Shown here piece by piece: positions 52,940-62,635 of a stretch of 64,000 nucleotides of DNA (within the stretch, counting starts at the first letter, position 1; each line of letters starts with the position of its first letter). The position numbers were made by a program, and so were the translations under genes. The stretch lies in the NCBI GenBank assembly GCA_020832185.1, contig JAFIFE010000023.1, positions 62,001-126,000 on the forward strand, given 5' to 3'. A model generated the notes under the pieces. That model was not told the origin of the DNA and did not search any database. It worked only from the letters and a program-made list of their open reading frames with translations. Source of the DNA: Alkalibacterium sp. (lineage in GTDB: Bacteria; Bacillota; Bacilli; Lactobacillales; Carnobacteriaceae_A).

Positions 52940-53974
52940 TCAACTGTTTTTGTGATGCTCCAGTACAATTTTTCCTATGGTATGTTCTGATTGCAGTAAA
53001 GTGTAGGCTTCAGTCAATGTGTCTTCATTTAATTTGTCAAAGCGCTTCGATAACGTAGACTGAACGAATCCCTGCTCGACCTGGTTTTTAAGTTCTGTTA
53101 AATACTCATGTTGTTTTATCCAGTCATCCGTTTGATAGACGGAACGTGTATACATCAGTTCGAAGCTGATTGTCAGGCTTTTAGTGAAAAACGGCATGGG
53201 CAGAGGGTCACTTATCGGAAGTAACGAACAAATATGACCTTGAGGTTTGACGACTTTGGAAGCTTCTAGAATATTGTCATCTGATCGGGCGGCTAAAAAA
53301 ACAGCATCGATTTTATTCAGCCCTTTTTCTTCAAGTTGTTTCTTATAAGGTTCAGAGTGATCGATCACATGCTGGACTCCTAATTGGTTTAAATGCTGTT
53401 TAGATTGGTCACGAGAAGCCGTGCCGATCACGTTAAAGCCGTAATTCAGTGCGAGCTGAGTGGCGATTGAGCCGACTCCACCTGCAGCGCCTACAATCAG
53501 CAGGGTCACTTCGCCTGGCTGATCTGCCTGGTCGAATAAATGAAGCCGGTCATGGATAACTTCGTATGAGGTCAATGCAGTTAAAGGGAGCGCAGCTGCT
53601 TCGGCAAAGCTTAAGTTCTTAGGCTTGAGACTGACCATTCGTTCGTCGATTTTGTGATAGTCTGCCTGAGCACCCTGCACATTGCTGGTTCCGGGATAGA
53701 AGACCTCATCGCCTTTTTTAAATAAAGTGACCTGATCCCCTACAGAGACGACTACTCCTGCAATGTCTCTTCCTAATACAGTGAAGGAATCGTCCGTCGT
53801 TTTTTTCATCAGTCGAGTGGCAAGGTCGGTAGGGTTGATGCCGACTGCTCTGACCTCTACCACAATTTCTCTATTTCGTGCTTCAGGAACGGGCAGTACT
53901 CTTTTTTCAAAAGCAGGCAATGCCTGATCTTTTTTCGGATCAGTAAATCCATAAGCATCCATTGATGGTGACAT
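52940..53974 (-). CDS. Zinc-free quinone-oxidoreductase-like alcohol dehydrogenase
   Basis: A protein of about 344 residues of the medium-chain dehydrogenase family. A GroES-like domain (EVRAVGINPTDL near 50) and a Rossmann domain (VGAAGGVGSIATQLAL near 155) are visible. The zinc-ligand residues of classical ADH are not evident, so an NADPH:quinone-type reductase is likelier. ATG 53974 (AAAGGA nine bases upstream) is chosen over ATG 54013. The gene is monocistronic. Confidence 0.85.
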   Translation of the reverse strand: MSPSMDAYGFTDPKKDQALPAFEKRVLPVPEARNREIVVEVRAVGINPTDLATRLMKKTTDDSFTVLGRDIAGVVVSVGDQVTLFKKGDEVFYPGTSNVQGAQADYHKIDERMVSLKPKNLSFAEAAALPLTALTSYEVIHDRLHLFDQADQPGEVTLLIVGAAGGVGSIATQLALNYGFNVIGTASRDQSKQHLNQLGVQHVIDHSEPYKKQLEEKGLNKIDAVFLAARSDDNILEASKVVKPQGHICSLLPISDPLPMPFFTKSLTISFELMYTRSVYQTDDWIKQHEYLTELKNQVEQGFVQSTLSKRFDKLNEDTLTEAYTLLQSEHTIGKIVLEHHKNS

Positions 53975-54130
53975 GTAAAAACATCCTTTCAAAGTCTTTT
54001 TTTCAGTGTACACCTTAATCTATTAATCTTCAAAGATTAATAAGGGAAGCATTTAAAAATAATTATGATGTTAAAATACACTCATTTTAGTTAGAATAGA
54101 GGTAAGATGGACATTTGAGGAGATGAGAAA

Positions 54131-55075
54131 ATGACAAACTATATAGAAAATGCATTAAGGGTGTTTGAAAATAATTTCGACTTAAAGAAAGATGAACGCG
54201 TGGCTATTATTACGGATGATCATATGAAACTAGTAGCGATGCCTTTTTATGAAGCCTCATGCATTAAAGGAAACGAAACAGTGTTTATGCAGTTTCCAGC
54301 TAATTACAAATCAGGTGAAGAGCCACCATTCATTGTGGCTCAAGCAATGAAAGATGCGGACGTAGCTCTTTGTGTGACCACTGCAAGTATTACGCATACC
54401 CGCGCGAAAAAAGAGGCTGCTGCTGGCGGTACTCGAATAGGTACAATGCCGGGGATTACGTTGTCCATGCTTGAAAAAGGGGCAATCGAAGCAGATCCGC
54501 AAGTGGTGCAGGATTTAACTGCGCGCTTCACTAAACTACTGGATGGTGCTTCAGAAGTGAAGATCGAGAAAGACGATGCCGTGTTGACCTTTTCAATTGC
54601 CGATAGAAAAGGCATTGCTAGTACAGGTATTTTCAGAGAGAAAGGCCAGGCAGGAAATGTGCCTTCCGGCGAAGCATTCATCGCTCCCTTAGAAACATCA
54701 GCAAACGGGACATTAGTAGTAGATGGCTCTATCGCTCAAATAGGAATGGTCAAAGAGCCAGTGATCCTAACGATAGATAACGGACGACTAACAGAGGCGA
54801 CTGGCAATCAAGGAAGAGAGCTGCTGGATATCCTTGGTGATGAAGAAGGGCGTACTATCGCAGAATTTGGAATTGGTACGAATCCCTCTGCCCGCATCAC
54901 AGGTGTCGTACTTGAAGATGAGAAAGTCTATGGCACCATTCATATCGCCTTTGGATCAAACAAACCGTTCGGAGGAGTGACAGAAGCTGGAGTGCATATC
55001 GACTGTGTGGTTAAAACACCAACAGTCTGGATAGATGACGTTAAAATTATGGAACAAGGCACAATGCTTGACTAG
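54131..55075 (+). CDS. M29-type (thermophilic) aminopeptidase-like metalloprotein
   Basis: A 314-residue protein related to M29 aminopeptidases. Likely metal ligands are visible: the Glu in SGEAFIAPLE near 178, the Glu in AEFGIGTN near 254, the His in HIAFGSN near 279 and HIDC near 295. It is shorter than typical M29 enzymes (about 400), lacking much of the N-terminal domain. Related ring-cleaving dioxygenases (NicX-like) cannot be excluded. The ATG follows TGAGGAGATGAG. Confidence 0.75.
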   Translation: MTNYIENALRVFENNFDLKKDERVAIITDDHMKLVAMPFYEASCIKGNETVFMQFPANYKSGEEPPFIVAQAMKDADVALCVTTASITHTRAKKEAAAGGTRIGTMPGITLSMLEKGAIEADPQVVQDLTARFTKLLDGASEVKIEKDDAVLTFSIADRKGIASTGIFREKGQAGNVPSGEAFIAPLETSANGTLVVDGSIAQIGMVKEPVILTIDNGRLTEATGNQGRELLDILGDEEGRTIAEFGIGTNPSARITGVVLEDEKVYGTIHIAFGSNKPFGGVTEAGVHIDCVVKTPTVWIDDVKIMEQGTMLD

Positions 55076-55123
55076 ATTTAACTCATTAACTGTTAAATAA
55101 ATGGGTCATAAGGGGGCGATTAG

Positions 55124-55789
55124 GTGACGAGTAAGCAAAAAACGAAAGCGAGACTGGTTCAATCTTTTTCCTGGGTAATGGTTTTGTTTTGGATGGGTGT
55201 GATTTTCTGGTTCTCATCTCAGCCTGCCCAGGAATCTGCCAGACTGAGCATAGGAGTGATGCGCCTTGGCGGAGAACTCATTTCCAACTGGCAGTTAGTG
55301 GGTATAGTCGTTTTCGTGGTTCTATACCATCTCTTTTTAGTGTGGCTGGTACGAATGCAGTCCCACATTATACTGAAGGGTCTACTGTTTTTAATGTTTA
55401 TCGCTCTCAGTATAGGAATCGTCTTTGTCCTCTATACTATAGTCAGGCCTCGAGTGAGCGGGTTCGGTATATTTGAGATGAACCGTTGGGTCATTCACCT
55501 TTATCTAAGAAAGTATGCTCATTTTATTATTTATCTCTTTCTGGGCAGTTTTTTAATGAACGCATTGACCTTGTCGGGTGTTAGAGTTTGGAGGGCATTT
55601 GGTATTGCAGTAGTGGTGTCCTTTATTTATGCTGTCTCAGACGAACTGCATCAATATTTCGTTCCAGGAAGAACGGCTCTGCTGTCCGATGTGATTATCG
55701 ATACGGTTGGGGCAAGTGTAGGCATTGCACTCTATAGTGCGTTAAACACTTTGTTCAGATGGAGTAAACAAGGTAAACCGAAAAAATAA
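55124..55789 (+). CDS. VanZ-like membrane protein
   Basis: A 221-residue membrane protein with five helices. WFSSQP near 30, LRKYAHFIIYLFLG near 130 and SDELHQYFVPGR near 170 are VanZ landmarks. Function is unknown outside teicoplanin resistance clusters. GTG start with AAGGGGGCGA upstream. No van genes are nearby. Confidence 0.85.
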   Translation: MTSKQKTKARLVQSFSWVMVLFWMGVIFWFSSQPAQESARLSIGVMRLGGELISNWQLVGIVVFVVLYHLFLVWLVRMQSHIILKGLLFLMFIALSIGIVFVLYTIVRPRVSGFGIFEMNRWVIHLYLRKYAHFIIYLFLGSFLMNALTLSGVRVWRAFGIAVVVSFIYAVSDELHQYFVPGRTALLSDVIIDTVGASVGIALYSALNTLFRWSKQGKPKK

Positions 55790-55810
55790 GCGAATCATTT
55801 TTTAAAAGGA

Positions 55811-55864
55811 AAAACACATGTCTCAAACTGAACCTGACTGTTCAGTTTACGGGACATGTGTTTT
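55811..55864. terminator. Bidirectional terminator between VanZ and DUF72 genes
   Basis: A 12-bp outer stem (55811-55822 with 55853-55864) and an inner AAACTGAAC/GTTCAGTTT stem. Confidence 0.88.
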
Positions 55865-55881
55865 AGTATGTGTCGGTCTTT

Positions 55882-56721
55882 TCATCTGAAGAGATCCATC
55901 TGCTGAGGCCCAAGGTATCCAAAATCCAGGTGCAGAAGTTCCTGAAGACGTTTGGCATTTTTAGCCGCGTGTCCTCCAGAATTATTGTTGAAAATGATAC
56001 AGACCTTCTTAGCAGTTTTGTTTAAACGGTCGACAGTTACCTTAAACGTGTTCAGTTCACTATCGGAATAGTCATAAAGGGTGCGTTCAGCACGCCAGTC
56101 TTCGACATTTTCACCTAGCCAGCCTTCGTAATTACGGCCATGAAGTCTCAGTATGCTCAAATCAGAATGAGTCGTTTCCACTACTATAGGCACACTGTTG
56201 TTAGGCGTTTGTGGTTGATCGACTACCACATGAGTGAAGCTCAACTGGCGTAATAATTGAAGCGTCTTTTCTTTAGTCGACTCACTAAACCATGTCTGAT
56301 TTCTAAACTCGACAGCAACTGGCAGCTCATCCATATGCAGCCTTACATATTTCAGATAGTTGACATTTTTGCGTGTACAGTCGAAAAAAGGGGGGAACTG
56401 AAAGAGGAAAGATGTCACTCTTTCGTTCTCTACCATTGGTTTAAAGGCGGCCTTGTAGGCTTCAAAAACGTCATCCATCGACGGGTAGTCAGGATAAAAA
56501 GGCTTATGTAACGTCATCTGGTTGTACACTTTAGGTAAAAAAGTGAATGATTCAGGTGTCTTCTGTAACCAGCTGAGAATATTTTTATGAGAGGGGATAG
56601 CATAAAAGCTTGTATCCAGTTCCACTATCGGAAAGTGATTAGCATAATCTTCCAGTTTTTTAGACGGATGACGCTGAATGAGTTCATGATCGCTCCATCC
56701 CGTCAGCCCTATCGTTATCAC
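55882..56721 (-). CDS. DUF72 family protein (YecE-like)
   Basis: A 279-residue TIM-barrel-like protein of DUF72: IGLTGWSDHELI at the start, FPIVELDTSFYAIP near 32, FLFQFPPFF near 104 and VAVEFRNQTWF near 134. Role unknown. The GTG start is weakly preceded (GAAAGGA 12 bases upstream) but overlaps the upstream UPF0178 gene by 38 bases, so translational coupling is likely. Confidence 0.88.
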   Translation of the reverse strand: MITIGLTGWSDHELIQRHPSKKLEDYANHFPIVELDTSFYAIPSHKNILSWLQKTPESFTFLPKVYNQMTLHKPFYPDYPSMDDVFEAYKAAFKPMVENERVTSFLFQFPPFFDCTRKNVNYLKYVRLHMDELPVAVEFRNQTWFSESTKEKTLQLLRQLSFTHVVVDQPQTPNNSVPIVVETTHSDLSILRLHGRNYEGWLGENVEDWRAERTLYDYSDSELNTFKVTVDRLNKTAKKVCIIFNNNSGGHAAKNAKRLQELLHLDFGYLGPQQMDLFR

Positions 56722-57199
56722 TTGACTGATCGATCCTTTCTGTCTGTTCTAGTTGTTCCTCAATGACCTGGCGTAGCAGCTCATCAAATGCTCTCTGCGT
56801 TTCATCAGCAAAAGGGTTTAAACTTTTAACTTTGCTTTTTTTGGACTGGCGTCTCATCTGTGCGGATAAGTGTCGTCCGTCTATCAGTTTCTGGATACTT
56901 TTGTTCGTATATTCATATCCTTCATGATGGAGAACCCGACACTGTTTGGGTAAAAGCATTGAAGCCAGACCGTAATCCTGTGTCACCACAATGTCATTCG
57001 GATAGGCCAGCTTCATGATTTTAAAATCTGCCTGATCACTGCCTTTGTCGACCCATATGCGTTCGATCCCATCCGGTAATTCTTTTGTAGAAAAATGTGA
57101 AATACTCGATATCAGCAGCACGGGAATCTGATAATTCTGTGCTTCTTGAATGATTGCTTCTTTTTTCGGACATGCATCCGCATCTACTAAAATCCTCAT
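56684..57199 (-). CDS. UPF0178 (YaiI/YqxD) family protein, DUF188
   Basis: A 171-residue protein with the UPF0178 landmarks: VDADACPKKEAI at the start, VDKGSDQADFKIMKLA near 50, VVTQDYGLA near 72 and MRRQSKKSK near 115. The fold is PIN-like; activity unproven. The RBS is GAGGGCGA. It overlaps the DUF72 gene downstream. Confidence 0.92.
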   Translation of the reverse strand: MRILVDADACPKKEAIIQEAQNYQIPVLLISSISHFSTKELPDGIERIWVDKGSDQADFKIMKLAYPNDIVVTQDYGLASMLLPKQCRVLHHEGYEYTNKSIQKLIDGRHLSAQMRRQSKKSKVKSLNPFADETQRAFDELLRQVIEEQLEQTERIDQSSDNDRADGMERS

Positions 57200-57379
57200 T
57201 CTCTATCGCCCTCCTATAAAAATAGTTTACCATATCTCCAGAACGTTCAGGTAGTCAAATCTACCTATTTGATTGAGTTCCATTTTACTGCTTAATTCAG
57301 CTTATATTAAATGGAAAGTTAGTCATCTTAACCCACTACTTGCTTGATGTATTGGCGCATTCGCAAATGGCGTTTTCTG

Positions 57380-57408
57380 TTGACATCGTTTCCAAAAAGG
57401 GCTACTCT
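57380..57408 (+). promoter_or_regulatory. Promoter of GH2-uxuB-like operon
   Basis: TTGACA (57380-57385), a 17-base spacer and TACTCT (57403-57408), about 78 bases ahead of the TTG start. Confidence 0.65.
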
Positions 57409-57420
57409 TATGGAAGAAGA

Positions 57421-57443
57421 GTTTGTTTAACAACCGAACAAAC
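57421..57443. promoter_or_regulatory. XylR-type inverted repeat (ROK operator)
   Basis: GTTTGTT (57421-57427) and AACAAAC (57437-57443) flank a 9-base spacer, 13 bases after the -10 box, in the position of a repressor roadblock. It resembles the XylR/ROK operator arms, and a related dyad lies at 63966-63984. Confidence 0.6.
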
Positions 57444-57486
57444 AGGCGAAAAAAAGAACGGTTTTTGCCGGAAGTGAGGAAATGAT

Positions 57487-60400
57487 TTGAATACGAGAAA
57501 GCTGATGTTAAAAGGATGGGAATTTTCTAAGTCAAGGGGATTGGATGACACGAAGCCAACTATGTTCAAGCCAGTTGAACTCCCACACGACTGGCTGATT
57601 GAAGACACTCAGGAGTTGTATCAGAATAGTATCGGATGGTACAAAAAAGAATGGGTGTATGACGGGAAATCCCCTCATATTTCTATTCGATTTGATGGCG
57701 TGTACATGGATGCCACTTTGTTTGTAAACGATTCAGAAGTGGGGCAGTGGAAATACGGTTACTCTGCCTTTGAGTTTGAATTGACAGATTATCTGATTAA
57801 AGGATCAAACAGCATTGAATTAAGAGTCGTTCACCAGGCGCCAAACAGCAGATGGTACACTGGGGCGGGGATTTACAGAAATGTCTGGATTATAACTCGT
57901 GGCCGTTCATATATCGAAAGTGACGGAATCTATATTTCGACCAGCAAGAAAGGCCAGACCTACGACTTGGAAATTGATACTGATCTTATAATAGAGCAGA
58001 ACAAGGGATTACCTGTTGTACTGACTCATATAGTCTCACAAAATGGAGAGCTGATCGCCGAAGTTCAAGCGCAGGCAGCAACTAGTCAGACGATGACGTC
58101 CAATATTAAAGAACTGAATGTGGCGGAGTGGTCCCCAGAGTCACCCGAACGTTACACTCTGGAAACCACACTTTATTCAGAAGATAAAACTGAGGTGATT
58201 GAAAGTCAGACTCACTATATCGGATTTAAGTCTGTCGAGATGATCCCTGATCAAGGACTCTTATTAAATGGGTCTCCGTACAAGATAAAAGGCTTTTGTG
58301 AACACCATGATTTAGGGGCCTTAGGTGCAGCATTCAGCCCTTCTGCCATGCGATACCGAATGAGGGTATTCAAGGAAATGGGGGTTAATGCCATTCGTAC
58401 CTCACATAATATGCCGGCCAAAGAATTGATGGAACTGGCAGATGAGCTTGGGTTTCTCATAGCTTCTGAGTCATTTGATATGTGGGAACGGCCTAAAACT
58501 CCTTATGACTATGCCCGTTTCTTTAAAGATTGGGCATCTAAAGATGTAAAAAGCTGGGTCAAAAGAGACCGTAATCATGTCAGTCTGCTTCTATGGACGA
58601 TCGGTAATGAAATATATGATACACATGCAGACGAAAGGGGCTTGATACTGACTGACCAGTTGACGGAGTGGGTCAAAGAATATGATCCCAAAGGAAATGC
58701 TCCAGTAACACTTGGGTCCAATTACATGCCTTGGGAACATGCACAGAAATGTGCCGATCTTCTAAAAATCGTCGGCTATAATTATGGAGAGAAGTATTAC
58801 GATGATCATCACGCAGACCACCCAGACTGGGTCATCTACGGAAGTGAAACGGGGTCTGTTGTTCAAAGCAGAGGCATATACCATTTCCCATTTAAACAAT
58901 CTGTTCTGGCAGACGATGATGAACAGTGTTCGGCATTAGGAAACAGTTCAACAAGCTGGGGAGCTAAATCTCCAGAACGTATATTAACGGGTGAACGTGA
59001 TCGTCCTTATTCTATGGGACAGTTTGTCTGGACAGGGTTCGACTATATTGGGGAACCAACGCCCTATCATACAAAAAATTCATACTTTGGACAAATCGAC
59101 ACTGCTAATTTTCCTAAAGATTCTTATTACATTTACCAATCTGCCTGGACTGATTTTAAAGATAAACCAATGCTGCATGTCTTTCCCTATTGGGATTTTA
59201 ATCCAGGACAGACTATTGATGTCAGAGTAGCGACAAATGCTCCCAGAGTGGCTTTATATTTAAATGACGTTCAAATAGGGGACCAAAGAATCGATCATCA
59301 AAGGGGTCAGACGATCACACCCACGTGGCAGGTCAGTTATGAACCGGGAGAGATAAAAGCCGTTGCTTATGACGAAAATGATAACGTTGTCATTGAAAAG
59401 GTTCGCCATTCCTTTAAAGACGCCCATACAGTTGTTTTGACTCCTGAACGAACAAAACTTAAAGCGAACGGACAGGATTTGATATTTGTAGAAGTCAGTG
59501 CTTTGGATGAAGACGAACACCCAGTTGACAATGCGACTAACAGAGTGGAACTGCACGTTTCTGGAGCTGGACGTCTAGTTGGATACGACAACGGGGACAG
59601 TACCGATTACGATCAGTACAAAGGAACTTCCCGGCGCTTGTTCAGTGGAAAAGCAATGGCAATCATACAAGCTACCGAAGAAGTCGGGCCTATTATTATA
59701 GAAGCTGAATCAGAAGGATTGAGTACATCCCGCCTGGTATTATCAGCAACTGAAACCGACGAACCAATTGAACACGACGTCATCAGAAGGAATACACATA
59801 GAGAAATCTTAACGGGTCAATCAACTGAAGTGCCCATTCGGAAAATCGAGCTCATCAGCGAAAATGGACGACAGTGTTCACCTGATAATAGAGAAGTGAC
59901 TGTTAAGGCGATCCTTCATCCCTCAAATACATCCTATACTGATATTGAGTGGAGTGTAGTCAATGATGCGGGAGTAGAAGCAACTAATGTGTCCATGACC
60001 TCAGAAGGCAATCGGGCGTACATTACGGCAAAAGGGGATGGATCATTTAGAGTCAGATGTACGTCTAAAAATGGGACAGACTCAATCAAACTGATCTCTG
60101 AACTGGATATGGACGTGACTGGACTGGGAACAGCTTATAAAAACCCTTATACTCTAGTATCCGGCTCGCTGTTTGATGACTCTAAAGGAGAGGTCACAAA
60201 TGGGAACGAACGGGGCATCGCTACAAGTCGGGATGGAGAGACGGTTGTCGGATACCATGATATCGACTTTGGAAAATATGGCTCTGATACCATCACACTG
60301 CCTGTTTTTGCATTAACCAGTGAGGAATATACGATTGGGATATGGGAAGGGCACCCCGACGCTGAAAACAGTCTCTTATTGCTCGACGCAGTGTATCAGA

Positions 60401-60927
60401 AAGAGTCGCAGTGGAATGTCTATCAGGAAGAGATCTATACCCTAAACAAATCCCTAAAAGGCATCACCACTCTTTATTTCGTGATGCAGGCGAAGGTTCA
60501 TTTAAAAGGATTCTATTTCGAAGAGTTTAGTCGAGCATTCGCTTATAATTCTGCAGGAGATGCAGATGCCATATATGGAGATGACTTCACGAGATCGGGA
60601 AAACAGGTGCGAAATATCGGAAACAATGTGTCTCTGGTTTTCGAAGACATAGACTTTGGCGACCAGTCTGCTGATAAAATCAGACTCGTCGGTCATTCTC
60701 CGATAGATAAGAATACTATCCATGTCCGATTTGTGACTGAAGAGGGTGAATCTGACAATCAAGTCATTGATTTTACTCGAACACTTGCTATTGAAGAAAA
60801 AACAGTTGATTTATCGCCTTTACATGGAAAAGGCACACTGACATTTGTCTTTTTGCCAGGCAGTCAGTTCGACTTTGAAGGCTTTGAATTTTTAGAAGCA
60901 AACCAATTAAAAAAAGAGGAGACTTAG
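57487..60927 (+). CDS. Large GH2 glycoside hydrolase (beta-galactosidase/glucuronidase type)
   Basis: An 1146-residue cytoplasmic GH2 enzyme. Jelly-roll domain (about 1-140), Ig-like domain (145-240), TIM barrel (245-545) with acid/base Glu375 in TIGNEI and nucleophile Glu454 in YGSETGS, and DUF4982-type domains (550-735). A bacterial Ig-like domain (about 775-875) and a tail with two CBM6-like halves (DIDFGKYGSD; DIDFGDQSAD) follow. TTG start with GAGGA six bases upstream. No signal peptide. It is followed two bases later by a fructuronate-reductase-like gene, which raises the possibility of glucuronide substrates. Confidence 0.85.
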   Translation: MNTRKLMLKGWEFSKSRGLDDTKPTMFKPVELPHDWLIEDTQELYQNSIGWYKKEWVYDGKSPHISIRFDGVYMDATLFVNDSEVGQWKYGYSAFEFELTDYLIKGSNSIELRVVHQAPNSRWYTGAGIYRNVWIITRGRSYIESDGIYISTSKKGQTYDLEIDTDLIIEQNKGLPVVLTHIVSQNGELIAEVQAQAATSQTMTSNIKELNVAEWSPESPERYTLETTLYSEDKTEVIESQTHYIGFKSVEMIPDQGLLLNGSPYKIKGFCEHHDLGALGAAFSPSAMRYRMRVFKEMGVNAIRTSHNMPAKELMELADELGFLIASESFDMWERPKTPYDYARFFKDWASKDVKSWVKRDRNHVSLLLWTIGNEIYDTHADERGLILTDQLTEWVKEYDPKGNAPVTLGSNYMPWEHAQKCADLLKIVGYNYGEKYYDDHHADHPDWVIYGSETGSVVQSRGIYHFPFKQSVLADDDEQCSALGNSSTSWGAKSPERILTGERDRPYSMGQFVWTGFDYIGEPTPYHTKNSYFGQIDTANFPKDSYYIYQSAWTDFKDKPMLHVFPYWDFNPGQTIDVRVATNAPRVALYLNDVQIGDQRIDHQRGQTITPTWQVSYEPGEIKAVAYDENDNVVIEKVRHSFKDAHTVVLTPERTKLKANGQDLIFVEVSALDEDEHPVDNATNRVELHVSGAGRLVGYDNGDSTDYDQYKGTSRRLFSGKAMAIIQATEEVGPIIIEAESEGLSTSRLVLSATETDEPIEHDVIRRNTHREILTGQSTEVPIRKIELISENGRQCSPDNREVTVKAILHPSNTSYTDIEWSVVNDAGVEATNVSMTSEGNRAYITAKGDGSFRVRCTSKNGTDSIKLISELDMDVTGLGTAYKNPYTLVSGSLFDDSKGEVTNGNERGIATSRDGETVVGYHDIDFGKYGSDTITLPVFALTSEEYTIGIWEGHPDAENSLLLLDAVYQKESQWNVYQEEIYTLNKSLKGITTLYFVMQAKVHLKGFYFEEFSRAFAYNSAGDADAIYGDDFTRSGKQVRNIGNNVSLVFEDIDFGDQSADKIRLVGHSPIDKNTIHVRFVTEEGESDNQVIDFTRTLAIEEKTVDLSPLHGKGTLTFVFLPGSQFDFEGFEFLEANQLKKEET

Positions 60928-60928
60928 C

Positions 60929-62551
60929 ATGAAATTATCGAATGGAGAATTAAACAATCAAGCGCAATGGGAAGAAAAAGGGTATGCAATTCCGTCTTAT
61001 GACCGCGAAAAAGTCACTAAGAAAACAAAAACAAATCCGACGTGGTTACATTTAGGAGCGGGCAATATTTTCAGAGCGTTTCCTGCCATGCTGAATCACC
61101 GGTTGCTGAATGAAGGAAAAATGGATACAGGGATCATAGTTGGAGAAGGCTTTGACTATGAGATTATAGAAAAGGCCTACCGACCATATGACGAGTTAAG
61201 CTTACTGGTCACATTGAAGGCTGACGGTTCAGTGGACAAGACGGTCGTAGGGTCAGTCGTTGAGTCGCTTAGAATGGATAGTACGAATGAAGAGGAATTC
61301 GACCGCTTAAAGGATATATTTACCGCACCGTCCCTTCAGATGGTCAGTTTCACGATCACAGAAAAAGGCTACAGTCTTGTTAATGCACGTGGGGAAATTA
61401 TGGGAGACGTACAAGCAGACTTTACAAATGGACCAGCTCACCCGGTTAGTTACATGGGAAAACTGACAGCGTTACTGTATGAACGCTTTAAGAAATCAGC
61501 CGAACCCATTGCGTTAGTATCGATGGATAATGCATCGCATAATGGAGCGCTTTTACAGGCAACTGTGACTGAATTTGTGGAAGTCTGGGTAAAAGCAGGG
61601 CTAGTAGATGACGGATTTAAAGAGTATGTCAGTGACGTCACTAAAGTGGCTTTCCCCTGGAGCATGATTGATAAAATCACGCCACGTCCCGACAAGGATG
61701 TGCAGTCACTCTTATCAACAGAAGGATTTGAAGACACTGAGACAATCATCACCTCTAAAAATACCTATACTGCTCCATTTGTTAATGCCGAAGAAGCCGA
61801 GTATTTAGTCATTGAAGATACATTTCCTAACGGTCGCCCCCCACTAGAAGATGCCGGAGTCATATTCACGGACCGCGAAACAGTAGATAAAGCAGAAACA
61901 ATGAAGGTGACCACTTGTCTGAATCCACTGCACACAGCACTGGCAATTTATGGTTGTCTTTTGGGACATACATCTATTCATGAAGAAATGAAAGACCACG
62001 AGTTAACGGGATTGATCGGGAAAATAGGATACGAAGAAGGCTTGCCTGTGGTAGTGGATCCCAAAATACTTGATCCGAAGGCCTTTATAGATGAAGTGAT
62101 TAATGTAAGATTTCCAAATCCATTTATGCCGGATACGCCGCAGCGTATTGCAACGGATACGTCACAAAAATTATCTATCCGTTACGGCAAAACGATGCAG
62201 TCATATATTGATGCAGAAAACAGAGAGGTAACAGACCTGACATTCATCCCACTGGTTTTAGCAGGATGGCTCCGTTACTTGATGCAGGTGGACGATGAAG
62301 GAAACAAACTGGAACTAAGCCCAGATCCACTTCTTGAAGAATTAACACCAGTCATGAGTGCCGTGAAATTAGGAGAGACAAACAAAGAAGAGCTCGCTGA
62401 AATAGTGAAGCCCATACTGGCCCGTAAGGATATCTTTGCTGTTGATCTGTACGAAACAGGGTTAGCCGATAAAGTGGTAGGTTTCCTGTCACAACTGACT
62501 GAAAAGCCAGGTGCGGTCAGAGACACGCTGAAACAATCGTTAAAAAACTAG
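60929..62551 (+). CDS. uxuB: Mannitol dehydrogenase family, fructuronate/mannonate oxidoreductase-like
   Basis: A 540-residue polyol-specific long-chain dehydrogenase. The Rossmann motif is GAGNIFRAF near 45, the middle has SMDNASHNG and FPWSMIDKITPRP, and the catalytic K-x5-N-x2-H is Lys326, Asn332 and His335. Length and motifs fit the Thermotoga-type UxuB (539 residues), which reduces fructuronate to mannonate. The RBS is AGAGGAG. Co-transcribed with the GH2 enzyme. The symbol is a best guess; tagaturonate or polyols are possible substrates. Confidence 0.75.
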   Translation: MKLSNGELNNQAQWEEKGYAIPSYDREKVTKKTKTNPTWLHLGAGNIFRAFPAMLNHRLLNEGKMDTGIIVGEGFDYEIIEKAYRPYDELSLLVTLKADGSVDKTVVGSVVESLRMDSTNEEEFDRLKDIFTAPSLQMVSFTITEKGYSLVNARGEIMGDVQADFTNGPAHPVSYMGKLTALLYERFKKSAEPIALVSMDNASHNGALLQATVTEFVEVWVKAGLVDDGFKEYVSDVTKVAFPWSMIDKITPRPDKDVQSLLSTEGFEDTETIITSKNTYTAPFVNAEEAEYLVIEDTFPNGRPPLEDAGVIFTDRETVDKAETMKVTTCLNPLHTALAIYGCLLGHTSIHEEMKDHELTGLIGKIGYEEGLPVVVDPKILDPKAFIDEVINVRFPNPFMPDTPQRIATDTSQKLSIRYGKTMQSYIDAENREVTDLTFIPLVLAGWLRYLMQVDDEGNKLELSPDPLLEELTPVMSAVKLGETNKEELAEIVKPILARKDIFAVDLYETGLADKVVGFLSQLTEKPGAVRDTLKQSLKN

Positions 62552-62559
62552 ATAGTTAC

Positions 62560-62612
62560 AAAATAGACGATCCCTCTCGATGACTGACTCATAGAGGGGA
62601 TCGTCTATTTTT
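62560..62612. terminator. Bidirectional terminator of GH2 operon and ROK gene
   Basis: A stem of about 18 bp (62560-62577 with 62593-62612) with A and T flanks, between convergent genes. Confidence 0.88.
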
Positions 62613-62635
62613 GTATAGTTAAAAAGCAGTTTAAA

